Positions 18,705 to 27,701 of a stretch of 64,000 nucleotides of DNA are shown here, piece by piece. The number at the start of each line of letters is the position of its first letter. Positions within the stretch are counted from its first letter, which is position 1. The position numbers were made by a program, and so were the translations under genes. A model generated the notes under the pieces. It did no database searches. It had not been told where the DNA came from and was given only the letters and a program-made list of their open reading frames with translations. This DNA is from Ureibacillus manganicus DSM 26584 (lineage in GTDB: Bacteria; Bacillota; Bacilli; Bacillales_A; Planococcaceae), in assembly GCF_000772945.1 (NCBI RefSeq), contig NZ_JPVN01000005.1, positions 1 to 64,000 on the forward strand, written 5' to 3'.

Positions 18705-19484
18705 CTACTGTTACATTTCTCTGGTTATTAGGACATCTCCGCACTCAAATCAACCGCTACTGTCTTTATTCATCCATTATTTGGACATCTCTGCTCATAA
18801 ATCAACAGCTACTGTCTACATTCATCCGTTATTTAGACATCTCTACTCACAAATCAATCGCTACTGTCTAAATTCATCCATTATTTGGACATCTCAGCTC
18901 TCAAATCAACGGCTACTGTCTAAATACACCCGTTATTTGGACATCTCTGCTCACAAATCAACGGCTACTGTCTAAATATACTGGCTATTTGGACATCTCA
19001 GCTCTCAAATCAACCGCTACTGTCTAAATTCATCCGTTATTTAGACATCTCTACTCACAAATCAACCGCTACTGTCTAAATTCATCCGTTATTTGGACAT
19101 CTCTACTCACAAATCAATCGCTACTGTCTAAATTCACCCGTTATTTGGACATCTCTGCTCACAAATCAACCGCTACTGTCTAAATTCATCCATTATTTGG
19201 ACATCTCTGCTCTCAAATCAACCGCTACTGTCTAAATACACCCGTTATTTGGACATCTCTGCTCACAAATCAACCGCTACTGTCTAAATTCATCCATTAT
19301 TTGGACATCTCTGCTCTCAAATCAACCGCTACTGTCTAAATACACCCGTTATTTGGACATCTCTGCTCACAAATCAACCGCTACTGTCTAAATTCATCCA
19401 TTATTTGGACATCTCTGCTCTCAAATAAACGGCTACTGTCCCAATTTATCTGTCTATTAGGAAGTCCCTTCTGTACCCAGCTCA
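18705..19484. repeat. Array of 15 tandem 52-bp hairpin-forming repeats
   Basis: Units start every 52 bp at 18705, 18757, 18809 and on to 19433, each beginning CTACTGT. Units 4-14 are very similar; units 1 and 15 are decayed. Each conserved unit contains TGTCTAAAT, a 9-nt loop (typically TCATCCGTT) and ATTTRGACA, a 9-bp stem. Where R is G the pair becomes U-G in a plus-strand RNA but a C-A mismatch in the opposite RNA. A unit of 52 is not a multiple of three, so the open frames here are accidental. There are no unique spacers, so it is not CRISPR. Confidence 0.92.
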
Positions 19485-19594
19485 AATTACCTCACTGTCA
19501 CATTTCTAGCACATATTAGGTCATCACTGCTCACAAACCGCCATCCAATTTCAAAAGAAGTAGTTTCAAATAATACCGGATAAAGATTTAACTC
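19485..19594. other. Decayed repeat remnant
   Basis: CTCACTGTCACATTTCTAGC and later GGTCATCACTGCTCACAAA recall parts of the 52-bp unit but out of register. There is no gene. Confidence 0.45.
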
Positions 19595-20449
19595 TCATTC
19601 AAAATATGCCCCTCGAGTTTTCCCAACAAGCGTATAATTCTTTTCTAGGATTCTGTTAATCCTCTTTCTAGACTCAACCACCCTACACCACTCAAATATA
19701 GCAGCAGTAGTAATCTTAGCATCCGGAAACAGTAACTTAAATTCCTTCACACAGCGCAAAACCGAGGCAGAAACATTTTCAACATGACCGCATTCCGTAC
19801 AAATACAACTATAATCTTCAATTGTAACTAAAAATGAATGACACACCGCGCAAGTAATTCCCTTTCTCAATTGGTCATAATTATAGGAAGGAATTTGTGA
19901 ATACTCTGATTCTGATAGATGAAGTGATATTAATTTGTCAGCTAGTTGTTTATGTTTATAAGTGATTGGTAGTGTTTTAAACTCGAGTTGTTTTAAATAA
20001 CGAGTTATTTGGTTTGGGAAAATGATTGGCTTATCTAATGGTGCTTGATATAAGTTAAATGTTGGGTTAACAAAAACAACCGAGGCTTTGATGGGTATTC
20101 TGAATCCGAGACTTTGAAGTAATTGACGTAATAATGATTCAGCTCTTTGTAACTGAATAAGAGGATTTGTAATTTCAACTTCTTTAGATTTTGGGAGAAT
20201 TTGATTTGAGTAAGGTATGTAAACATAATCGCCCTCAAAATTTTTCACTTCGAATAAATAAATCGCATCAGACATAATGATTAGCGAGTCAATTTGGAAA
20301 GTAGTCTTATTTACTTTAAATAATAAATCGTTTAATACTAAGCAATCATCACACTGTAACTTTTCCACATATGAATCAAACAATAATTCTCCTTCAAATC
20401 CCTTTTTAAGATTGTAATAATATTGCTTATCATTTGTAGACAAATTCAT
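19595..20449 (-). CDS. NERD-domain protein with a zinc ribbon
   Basis: 284 residues. Residues ~10-130 are a nuclease-related (NERD) domain: FEGELLFDSYVEKL, then QIDSLIIM and IYLFEVKNFEGDY, which supply the D-ExK residues of the PD-(D/E)xK fold. A zinc ribbon, CAVC...CICTEC, lies at ~197-221, and a helical tail ends the protein. NERD proteins are suspected DNA-processing enzymes, often in Bacilli, without a settled role. The ATG at 20449 has no clear ribosome site. The gene borders the repeat array. Confidence 0.78.
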   Translation of the reverse strand: MNLSTNDKQYYYNLKKGFEGELLFDSYVEKLQCDDCLVLNDLLFKVNKTTFQIDSLIIMSDAIYLFEVKNFEGDYVYIPYSNQILPKSKEVEITNPLIQLQRAESLLRQLLQSLGFRIPIKASVVFVNPTFNLYQAPLDKPIIFPNQITRYLKQLEFKTLPITYKHKQLADKLISLHLSESEYSQIPSYNYDQLRKGITCAVCHSFLVTIEDYSCICTECGHVENVSASVLRCVKEFKLLFPDAKITTAAIFEWCRVVESRKRINRILEKNYTLVGKTRGAYFE

Positions 20450-20690
20450 TCGATTGATTATTGATCTGAAAATGACTAGTTCCGTAGATTCTGATCTTGA
20501 TTTGTAGAATGTAATCTCCTCCCTTAATTATCAAGAAAGCTAATTAAATTTCAGCAAAAATTCACCTCTCTAACAATAGATTTAGTTGTTAATTTAATAA
20601 TAACATTTTTTACCTTTTCGACAATATGTTTCACTATTTCTACTACGCTGTACGCCCTCCCCTGCTACAAATTCTCACAAAATAAAAAAA
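20450..20690. other. AT-rich intergenic region
   Basis: This contains the presumed promoter of the NERD gene. I see no RNA gene, operator or open frame that I can support. Confidence 0.4.
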
Positions 20691-20712
20691 GCCCAGAACT
20701 ACTTTTCTGAGC
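20691..20712 (-). terminator. Terminator of dsdA
   Basis: GCCCAGAA pairs with TTCTGAGC with one mismatch; the minus strand continues with T7. Confidence 0.8.
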
Positions 20713-20727
20713 ATTCACAAACTTCTT

Positions 20728-22050
20728 TTAATAAGTATATTCCAAATAAAGTCGACGTTGTTCTTCAGGCACCATATTTCCACCTGTTGACCAAACCAAA
20801 TGGGTTGCGCCTTCTAATTTCTCATTCAAACCATGTCTATTCAAATAATCAGAACCTTTATTTAACAAACTAATTGGTCCATAAACACCGGCATGTGCTG
20901 AAGGTTCCATAAAAATCCCTTCCCTTTCATACATCCTTTTTACACTTTCAAATAGAAAACGATCCTCTACTGTATAGCAGCCACTAAGTACGGGCTCCAT
21001 CACTTTCCCGACAAATGAGGATGCTCTGCCAACAGCTAACCCATCAGCTTCTGTCTTATTTGTTAAACCAATATCCTGAACAGATATTTGGTCATGTAAT
21101 CCAGTCATCATCCCGAGTAACATACATGGAGATTGCACAGGTTCAGCAAAAAATATGTGTACATTCTCCCCGTAGATTTGTTTCAATCCATATGCAACTC
21201 CACCTGGTCCTCCACCTACTCCACAAGGTAAATAGACAAACAATGGATGATCCTGATCTACTTTAATATTTAATTGTTTAAATTGTTGCTGTACTCTTAA
21301 AGCACTTACAGCATAGCCAACGAATAAATCTTTTGAATTTTCATCATCTACAAAATGACACATTGGGTCAGTTTCAGCCTGTCTTCTACCTTCATCTACT
21401 GCTTTACTATAGTCACTATCGTATTCAATTACAGTTACACCTTTTTCTCTGAGTAAGGCTTTTTTCCACTCTTTTGCATCACTAGACATGTGAACGGTTA
21501 CGTTGAAACCTAGTTTTGCACCCATAATTCCAATACTCAACCCTAAATTCCCTGTGGAACCAACAGCTATTTTATATTGACTAAAGAATTTTCTAAAGGA
21601 ATCACTGTGAAGCTTCTCATAATTGTCTTCAATGTTTAATAAACCATTCTCAATAGCAAGTCTCTCTGCATGCTTTAATACTTCATAAATTCCGCCTCTT
21701 GCTTTAATTGAACCTGAAATCGGTAATTGATGATCGCATTTCAACATTAAATTACCTTGGATGTGTAAATCATATTTTTCTTCTATTAACATTTTCATGT
21801 GAGGTATTTCAATAATATCAGATTCAATGATTCCTTTAGATTTTGTTGTTTCTTGGAAAGCCAACATTAAATATGGTGCAAATCTCTCTAATCTCTTTTC
21901 TGCATCAATCACTTCATCAAAATGTAGCTGATTATTCGTGTCATTATCTATTAAATAATTATCATTTTCCCACAGTACTGGGTTTAAACTCTTTAATTCA
22001 TTTATTAATAGATATTTCTCAGATAACTGATCAATATTAATCTGACTCAA
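20728..22050 (-). CDS. dsdA: D-serine ammonia-lyase
   Basis: 440 residues, PLP fold type II. Converts D-serine to pyruvate and ammonia. The PLP lysine is K116 in SGSIKARGG; the phosphate-binding glycine loop GSTGNLGLS (~164-172) and [17 protein letters not shown] follow. Length equals E. coli DsdA (442). The start is a TTG that overlaps the stop of yqxD (TTGA), so the two are probably translationally coupled. No D-serine transporter or DsdC-type regulator is adjacent. Confidence 0.92.
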   Translation of the reverse strand: MSQINIDQLSEKYLLINELKSLNPVLWENDNYLIDNDTNNQLHFDEVIDAEKRLERFAPYLMLAFQETTKSKGIIESDIIEIPHMKMLIEEKYDLHIQGNLMLKCDHQLPISGSIKARGGIYEVLKHAERLAIENGLLNIEDNYEKLHSDSFRKFFSQYKIAVGSTGNLGLSIGIMGAKLGFNVTVHMSSDAKEWKKALLREKGVTVIEYDSDYSKAVDEGRRQAETDPMCHFVDDENSKDLFVGYAVSALRVQQQFKQLNIKVDQDHPLFVYLPCGVGGGPGGVAYGLKQIYGENVHIFFAEPVQSPCMLLGMMTGLHDQISVQDIGLTNKTEADGLAVGRASSFVGKVMEPVLSGCYTVEDRFLFESVKRMYEREGIFMEPSAHAGVYGPISLLNKGSDYLNRHGLNEKLEGATHLVWSTGGNMVPEEQRRLYLEYTY

Positions 22051-22526
22051 TCTAATCCAACCTCTCTTTTCATTGAAATTGCCCGTTCACAAATTTGTCG
22101 AAACTTTCTCTCGAATGATAAATTATTTTCCTCCGTACGTTTTTTCGGTCCTTTTGTTCTGCCACCAGCACGTCTAAATTTTGCGCTTTCATATCGAAAT
22201 GCGAGAAGCTGATCAATATTTTCTGATGTCATTTCTCTTCCATTTTGATCCACAACAAAGGCTCCTTTTGCTAAACACATTGCTGCTAAACCATAATCTT
22301 GAGTAATTACAATATCAAATTTTGTAATCGCATTCACTAGCTTAAAATCTACAGAATCTGGTCCCTTTGGCACCATAATTGTTATTGCATTTTCTCGTTC
22401 AATTCGATGAGATGTATCGCAAAATAGAATAGGTTTTATCTCATAATGCGATGAAATTGATAGCGCCAAATCAGTTACTGGACAAGCATCTGCATCTATT
22501 AACAGTTGTAAAATAATAATCACCAA
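22047..22526 (-). CDS. yqxD: YaiI/YqxD family protein (DUF188)
   Basis: 159 residues or slightly fewer. A PIN-like small protein with [12 protein letters not shown] at its N-terminus, [15 protein letters not shown] in the middle and the closing block [14 protein letters not shown]. The family is widespread and of unknown function. The start is unclear: TTG at 22526 and GTG at 22523 are in frame, no ATG exists, and homologues usually begin only a few residues before IDADACP. Its stop overlaps the dsdA start. Confidence 0.8.
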   Translation of the reverse strand: MVIIILQLLIDADACPVTDLALSISSHYEIKPILFCDTSHRIERENAITIMVPKGPDSVDFKLVNAITKFDIVITQDYGLAAMCLAKGAFVVDQNGREMTSENIDQLLAFRYESAKFRRAGGRTKGPKKRTEENNLSFERKFRQICERAISMKREVGLD

Positions 22527-22684
22527 CCTAATGTTTTAAAATATTAACTCACCTGAAATGCTATATTGATATAACTCCAAAAATAGTACATCTAAATTAC
22601 GTATTATATTCATCTAAAAACAAGATTGAATAGATTGAAAATTTTTAATACGATACAACCATCAACAAAAATGGAGGTTACACG

Positions 22685-24058
22685 ATGACGACACCTATTG
22701 TAAATGCAAAATCAGAAGCTCAAAGATACGTTGATTCAGTATTTAATGAGCTTAAAGAAAAATATGCGCATCAAAATGAATTTTTACAAGCTGTGGAAGA
22801 AATATTCATATCTTTAGTACCGGTTTTTGAACAACGTCCTGAGTATATTAAACATAATGTATTATCACGTATTGTAGAACCAGATCGAACTATTTCATTC
22901 CGCGTAACATGGCAAGATGACCAAAACCGTGTTCACGTGAACCGAGGATACCGCGTCCAATTCAGTAATGTTGTAGGACCATACAAAGGCGGATTACGCT
23001 TCCATCCCACTGTTAATAAATCCATCATGAAATTCCTTGCTTTTGAACAAATCTTCAAAAATTCCCTTACTGGCCTACCAATAGGTGGAGCAAAAGGTGG
23101 GGCTGACTTCGATCCAAAAGGAAAATCCAATTCGGAAATTATGCGTTTCTGTCAAGCCTTTATGACTGAATTATACCGTTATATTGGTCCTGATGTCGAT
23201 GTTCCTGCTGGGGATATTGGTGTTGGTGCTCGTGAAGTAGGATACTTATACGGACAATATAAACGCATTCGTGGTGCTCATGAAGCAGGTGTTCTTACTG
23301 GTAAACAACCTGGGTACGGAGGTTCCCTTGCTCGTAAAGAAGCAACAGGATATGGATTAGTTTACTTCGTAGAAGAAATGCTTCAAGATGCAAAAATGTC
23401 ATTCTTAGACAAAACCGTGGTCGTATCTGGTTCAGGGAATGTAGCAATCTATGCAATGGAAAAAGCAACACATTTTGGAGCAAAGGTTGTTGCATGTTCA
23501 GATTCAAATGGATATATTTATGATCCAGAAGGAATTGATTTGAAAGTAATTAAAGAGATTAAAGAAGTAAATGGTGATCGAATTAGCACTTATGTGAACT
23601 ACCGCCCTAATGCAGCTTATACAGAGGGTTGCACAGGGATTTGGACGATTCCATGTGACATCGCATTACCATGTGCTACTCAAAATGAAATTGACGGTGA
23701 ATCAGCACGAACATTAATTGCAAATGGAGTTAAAGTTGTTGCTGAAGGTGCGAATATGCCTTCGGATTTAGAAGCAATTAACGAATTTTTAAATAACGGT
23801 GTTCTTTTTGGCCCAGCTAAAGCTGCAAATGCAGGGGGCGTTGCAACTTCAGCTCTTGAAATGGCTCAAAATTCAAGTCGTATATACTGGGCTTTTGACC
23901 AAGTTGATTTAAAATTACATGAAATTATGAAATCGATTTATGCTCAGTGTAAACAAGCTGCAGAAGATTATGGTTATGCAGGTAATTTAGTAGTTGGGGC
24001 AAATATTGCAGGTTTTGTAAAAGTTGCAGATGGGTTATTAAAAGAAGGGGTTTATTAA
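22685..24058 (+). CDS. gdhA: NADP-type glutamate dehydrogenase
   Basis: 457 residues. It aminates 2-oxoglutarate to glutamate. Visible are the substrate-binding VGPYKGGLRFHP and the catalytic-lysine block LPIGGAKGGADFDPKG (K137), then the Rossmann segment VVSGSGNVAIYAMEKA. Length and the PDVDVPAGDIGVGAREVGY block match the E. coli-type NADP enzyme rather than B. subtilis RocG/GudB (~424 residues); the cofactor is inferred from that. GGAGG lies seven bases upstream. Single gene with a strong hairpin after it. Confidence 0.93.
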   Translation: MTTPIVNAKSEAQRYVDSVFNELKEKYAHQNEFLQAVEEIFISLVPVFEQRPEYIKHNVLSRIVEPDRTISFRVTWQDDQNRVHVNRGYRVQFSNVVGPYKGGLRFHPTVNKSIMKFLAFEQIFKNSLTGLPIGGAKGGADFDPKGKSNSEIMRFCQAFMTELYRYIGPDVDVPAGDIGVGAREVGYLYGQYKRIRGAHEAGVLTGKQPGYGGSLARKEATGYGLVYFVEEMLQDAKMSFLDKTVVVSGSGNVAIYAMEKATHFGAKVVACSDSNGYIYDPEGIDLKVIKEIKEVNGDRISTYVNYRPNAAYTEGCTGIWTIPCDIALPCATQNEIDGESARTLIANGVKVVAEGANMPSDLEAINEFLNNGVLFGPAKAANAGGVATSALEMAQNSSRIYWAFDQVDLKLHEIMKSIYAQCKQAAEDYGYAGNLVVGANIAGFVKVADGLLKEGVY

Positions 24059-24075
24059 TATAGATTAATAGATAT

Positions 24076-24113
24076 GGGGGTAGTCTTGAAAGTTAAATCT
24101 CAAGACTATCCCC
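24076..24113 (+). terminator. Hairpin after gdhA
   Basis: GGGGGTAGTCTTGA (24076-24089) pairs with TCAAGACTATCCCC (24100-24113) with one G-T pair. The stem is strong, but the T-tract is poor (TACTTTCGTTAT). Confidence 0.7.
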
Positions 24114-24171
24114 TACTTTCGTTATACAACTAACTATTTTCTGAATTTTAGAGAAATTTAGGTGAATTCGT

Positions 24172-24207
24172 TTGGTAGTACTACCATTTATTTGATAAAA
24201 TTATAGT
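24172..24207 (+). promoter_or_regulatory. Perfect palindrome over the pepF promoter
   Basis: TGGTAGTACTACCA (24173-24186) is a perfect 14-bp palindrome. It overlaps a candidate -35 TTGGTA (24172-24177), which has a -10 TAAAAT (24196-24201) at 18-bp spacing; TATAGT at 24202-24207 is a second -10 candidate. The shape suits a dimeric repressor, such as a GntR/HutC-type protein; which one is unknown. Confidence 0.5.
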
Positions 24208-24234
24208 CTAGTAAATTTTATTAGGGGGATTCGT

Positions 24235-26031
24235 ATGATTAATAGAAGTGAAGTAAAAATTGAAGAAACGTGGGATTTAACTCACCTATTCCAATCCGAT
24301 GAAGCTTTTGAAAAAGCTTTAGAAGAAGCGAAAGCAGATACTACTAAATTAGTGGAAACATTTAAAGGGAAAATTTCTAATGTTGATTCAGTTGTTAGTG
24401 TAATTAATGACTATCAAGAATTATATAAAAAAATGATCCCAATTGGTACTTTTGCAAATCTTGCATTGAGTGTGGACCAAACAAATGATGCTGCACAACT
24501 TCGTGCTGCAAAAGTTGGTCAAATCATGGCTTCAATTAGTGCAGAAACGTCATTTGTAACTAGTGAATTGCTTGAACTTGATGAAGCATTACTTGAAGAA
24601 GCAAGTAAAAAAGCACCTGAGTTTAGTGTTATGATTCAAGAACTAATCCGTAAAAAACCATATCAATTACATCCTGAAGTTGAAAAAGCACTAGCAGCGT
24701 TTGGAACAACTTTTGACGGACCATATGAACTATATAATACTACTAAACTTGTAGACATGAAATTTGATGATTTTGAAGTAAATGGAGAAAAGTTCCCACT
24801 AAGCTATAACTTATTTGAAGGTGACTGGGAATTAGAGCATGATACAGAAAAACGCAGAGCTGCTTTTAATGCATTTTCTAATAAGTTAAAAGATTATCAG
24901 CATACAACTGCAAAAACATATGACATGCACCTACAAACAGAGAAAACAAACTCTGATTTAAGAGGTTATGATTCAATCTTCGACTCGCTACTATTTAATC
25001 AACAAGTTGACCGTTCGTTATACAATCGACAAATTGATATTATTATGAAAGAGCTGGCACCTCATATGCGCCGCTATGCAAAACTAGTGCAAAAAGTACA
25101 TGGTTTAGATAAGATGACATTTGCTGACCTTAAAATCCCGTTAGATCCATCTTATGAGCCTACGATTTCAGTAGAAGAATCCCGTCAGTATATGAAAGAC
25201 GGTTTATCTATTATGGGTGAAGATTATGTAAATATGTTAGACCGCTCATTTGATGAACGTTGGATTGACTTTGCGCAAAACAAAGGAAAATCAACTGGTG
25301 CCTTTTGTTCAAGCCCTTATGGACACCACCCATATATTTTAATATCTTGGACAAGTCGTATGAACGAAGTATTTGTATTAGCTCATGAATTAGGACATGC
25401 AGGACATTTCTATTTAGCTCATCAAAACCAAAATATCTTTAACTCAAGACCATCTTTATACTTTATTGAAGCGCCATCTACGATGAATGAAATGTTAATG
25501 GCAAATCACCTACTGAAAAGCTCTACTGATGCACGTTTCAAACGCTGGGTTATCTCTACGATCATTGCTAGAACGTATTATCATAACTTTGTTACACATT
25601 TATTGGAAGCAGCTTACCAAAGAAAAGTATATGAAATTATCGACCAAGGTGGTAACGTGAATGCTTCTATCCTTAACAAATTGAAAAAGGATGTTCTAGA
25701 AGAATTCTGGGGCGGCGAAGTTGAAATCAATGATGGTGCAGAATTAACATGGATGCGTCAGCCTCACTATTACATGGGCTTATATCCATACACTTATTCT
25801 GCAGGTTTAACAATTGCTACCCAGGTGTATCAACGCATTCAAACAGAAGGTAGTAATGCAGTTGAAGACTGGCTAAAAGTATTAAAAGCTGGTGGTACGA
25901 AAGATCCTGTTGAATTAGCAAAAATGGCTGGTGTAGATATTACGACAGAACAACCATTAAAAGATACAATTACATTTATCGGGTCTCTAATTGACCAATT
26001 AGAAGAATTAACAGCTGAAATAGAAAATTAA
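24235..26031 (+). CDS. pepF: Oligoendopeptidase F (M3 metallopeptidase)
   Basis: 598 residues, full length for PepF. A cytosolic zinc peptidase that cleaves medium-length peptides. The zinc motif HELGH is at ~384-388, followed by the downstream glutamate in FIEAPSTMNEML. The C-terminal block WMRQPHYYMGLYPYTYSAG supplies the substrate-binding His/Tyr residues of M3 enzymes. AGGGGG precedes the ATG. It is transcribed alone between a palindromic operator candidate and a T-rich terminator. Confidence 0.93.
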   Translation: MINRSEVKIEETWDLTHLFQSDEAFEKALEEAKADTTKLVETFKGKISNVDSVVSVINDYQELYKKMIPIGTFANLALSVDQTNDAAQLRAAKVGQIMASISAETSFVTSELLELDEALLEEASKKAPEFSVMIQELIRKKPYQLHPEVEKALAAFGTTFDGPYELYNTTKLVDMKFDDFEVNGEKFPLSYNLFEGDWELEHDTEKRRAAFNAFSNKLKDYQHTTAKTYDMHLQTEKTNSDLRGYDSIFDSLLFNQQVDRSLYNRQIDIIMKELAPHMRRYAKLVQKVHGLDKMTFADLKIPLDPSYEPTISVEESRQYMKDGLSIMGEDYVNMLDRSFDERWIDFAQNKGKSTGAFCSSPYGHHPYILISWTSRMNEVFVLAHELGHAGHFYLAHQNQNIFNSRPSLYFIEAPSTMNEMLMANHLLKSSTDARFKRWVISTIIARTYYHNFVTHLLEAAYQRKVYEIIDQGGNVNASILNKLKKDVLEEFWGGEVEINDGAELTWMRQPHYYMGLYPYTYSAGLTIATQVYQRIQTEGSNAVEDWLKVLKAGGTKDPVELAKMAGVDITTEQPLKDTITFIGSLIDQLEELTAEIEN

Positions 26032-26038
26032 TTTTTTT

Positions 26039-26068
26039 GGAGATGTGATGTTTATAAGTCACATCTCC
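26039..26068 (+). terminator. Terminator of pepF
   Basis: GGAGATGTGA and TCACATCTCC form a perfect 10-bp stem with a 10-nt loop, followed by TTTTTATG. Confidence 0.88.
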
Positions 26069-26082
26069 TTTTTATGATTTTA

Positions 26083-27291
26083 TTATTCTGAACGTAATGG
26101 TGATACAGAAAGTTGGCCTAGTTGAGATACACCTGATTCAATTGCTGCATTGGCAACAGCTTCAGCAACAGCCTTTGCAACTCTTTCATCTAATGACTTT
26201 GGAATAATGAAATCCTCACTTAATTCATCTTCTGAAACAATGGAAGCAATAGCAGTTACTGCTGCTAATTTCATTGCATCATTTATATCCTTTGCCCTAA
26301 CATCTAGAGCTCCTCTAAAGATTCCTGGGAAAGCGAGCATATTATTCACTTGGTTCGGATAATCTGATCTGCCAGTTCCAATGATTTTTACTCCCCACTC
26401 TTTAGCATGTTCAAATGTAATTTCAGGATTGGGATTAGCTAATGCAAAAACAATGGGATCATGATTCATTGATTGAATATGCGATTGATTTAATAAATTC
26501 GCTACTGAAACCCCGATAAATACATCAGCTCCTACTAATGCATCGTCTAGACTTCCTTGTATGAGATCCAAATTTGTGATTTCTGCAATTTGTTCCTTAA
26601 TAGGATTCATACCAAATGGTCTACCACTATAAATAATCCCTGAAGAATCACACATGATTATATTTTTATAGCCTAGTTTAAGCAACAATTTTAATATTGC
26701 AATCCCTGCTGCGCCTGCACCATTTATGACTATTTTAATGTCCTCTTTCTGCTTTTCTACAATTTTTAATGCATTATCTAATCCTGCACCTACAACAATA
26801 GCAGTTCCATGTTGGTCATCATGAAATACAGGAATATTACATTCAGCACGTAAACGTTCTTCTATCTCGAAGCATCGTGGTGCTGAAATATCTTCAAGAT
26901 TAATTGCACCGAATGTTGGGGAAATTGTTTTAACTGTTTGTACAATTTCATCAACATCTTTTGTATCTAAACAAATTGGAAATGCATCAATATTGCTAAA
27001 TCTTTTTAATAATAGTGCTTTACCTTCCATTACTGGGAGTGCTGCTTCTGGTCCAATATCACCAAGACCTAGTACTGCTGTGCCATCTGTTACAATTGCA
27101 ACTGTATTCCCTTTAATTGTATAGTCGTACACTTTTGTACGATCTTTTTCTATCTCAATACATGGAGCAGCAACACCTGGTGAATAGGCTAAGCTTAAAT
27201 CGTAAGTATCTTCTATCGGAACTTTAGATGCTACCGTCATTTTCCCTTTATTTTGTTCATGCATAACTAAAGACTGCTTCATCAAATCCAT
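26083..27291 (-). CDS. Malic enzyme (NAD(P)-dependent, decarboxylating)
   Basis: 402 residues from the ATG at 27291, which has AAAGGATG nine bases upstream; the 40-residue upstream extension of the frame is not part of the family. It converts malate to pyruvate and CO2. N-terminal malic domain: LAYSPGVAAPC, then KGNTVAIVTDGTAVLGLGDIGPEAALPVMEGKA with the catalytic lysine near its end, and DDQHGTAIVV. C-terminal NAD(P)-binding domain: VINGAGAAGIAI (~185-196). Size fits the short bacterial class (B. subtilis YtsJ). It converges with pepF. Confidence 0.9.
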   Translation of the reverse strand: MDLMKQSLVMHEQNKGKMTVASKVPIEDTYDLSLAYSPGVAAPCIEIEKDRTKVYDYTIKGNTVAIVTDGTAVLGLGDIGPEAALPVMEGKALLLKRFSNIDAFPICLDTKDVDEIVQTVKTISPTFGAINLEDISAPRCFEIEERLRAECNIPVFHDDQHGTAIVVGAGLDNALKIVEKQKEDIKIVINGAGAAGIAILKLLLKLGYKNIIMCDSSGIIYSGRPFGMNPIKEQIAEITNLDLIQGSLDDALVGADVFIGVSVANLLNQSHIQSMNHDPIVFALANPNPEITFEHAKEWGVKIIGTGRSDYPNQVNNMLAFPGIFRGALDVRAKDINDAMKLAAVTAIASIVSEDELSEDFIIPKSLDERVAKAVAEAVANAAIESGVSQLGQLSVSPLRSE

Positions 27292-27657
27292 TATTTTCAT
27301 CCTTTCAACGATACCAATATATAATTTTGAATAATATTGCTTTAACAAAGTAAAGTCAATATTATTTGCTGAAATTTTCAGAAAAAATAAATTTAACCAT
27401 TTAAAAATCAATATAATCTTGTTATTAATGTTGATTTTTAAATGCTTTCTAAAGAAGCTAAGATAATCATTTTTGTTTTCTTAGTATAATAATTATTTCA
27501 TTTATTATAAAGGTTAACCCTATATAATCCATAAGGTTATTTTGTGAAACTTTGAACACTTAATTTGTCCTTTAAAATATGAAGAATTTCACATACTTAT
27601 AAAAGTTACTGAAAACACGGCAATTTATTTAGTCACAAAAATTTCACAATTTAAATA
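27292..27657. other. AT-rich intergenic region upstream of malic enzyme
   Basis: About 365 bp at very low GC with no supportable gene. It must hold the malic-enzyme promoter; several -10-like hexamers occur but none stands out. Confidence 0.4.
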
Positions 27658-27700
27658 AAGAAAAAAATCTATAAAGCATTATGCCTTATAGATTTTTTTC
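27658..27700. terminator. Terminator of the stalk-domain gene
   Basis: ATCTATAA-a-GCA and TGC-c-TTATAGAT form a stem flanked by AAAAAAA on one side and TTTTTTT on the other, so it can act on both strands. It lies directly after the stop of the minus-strand gene. Confidence 0.85.
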
Positions 27701-27701
27701 T

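Noticed and set aside
18634-18975. Open reading frames within the 52-bp array (also 18689-18871)
   Set aside because: They are translations of repeat DNA. The unit length is not a multiple of three, there is no ribosome site, and the peptide only repeats in a shifting frame.
18705-19484. CRISPR array
   Set aside because: Units are contiguous, with no unique spacers between repeats and no cas genes in the window.
26083-27411. 442-residue form of malic enzyme
   Set aside because: The first 40 residues are hydrophobic, AT-derived and outside the family; AAAGGATG marks the ATG at 27291.
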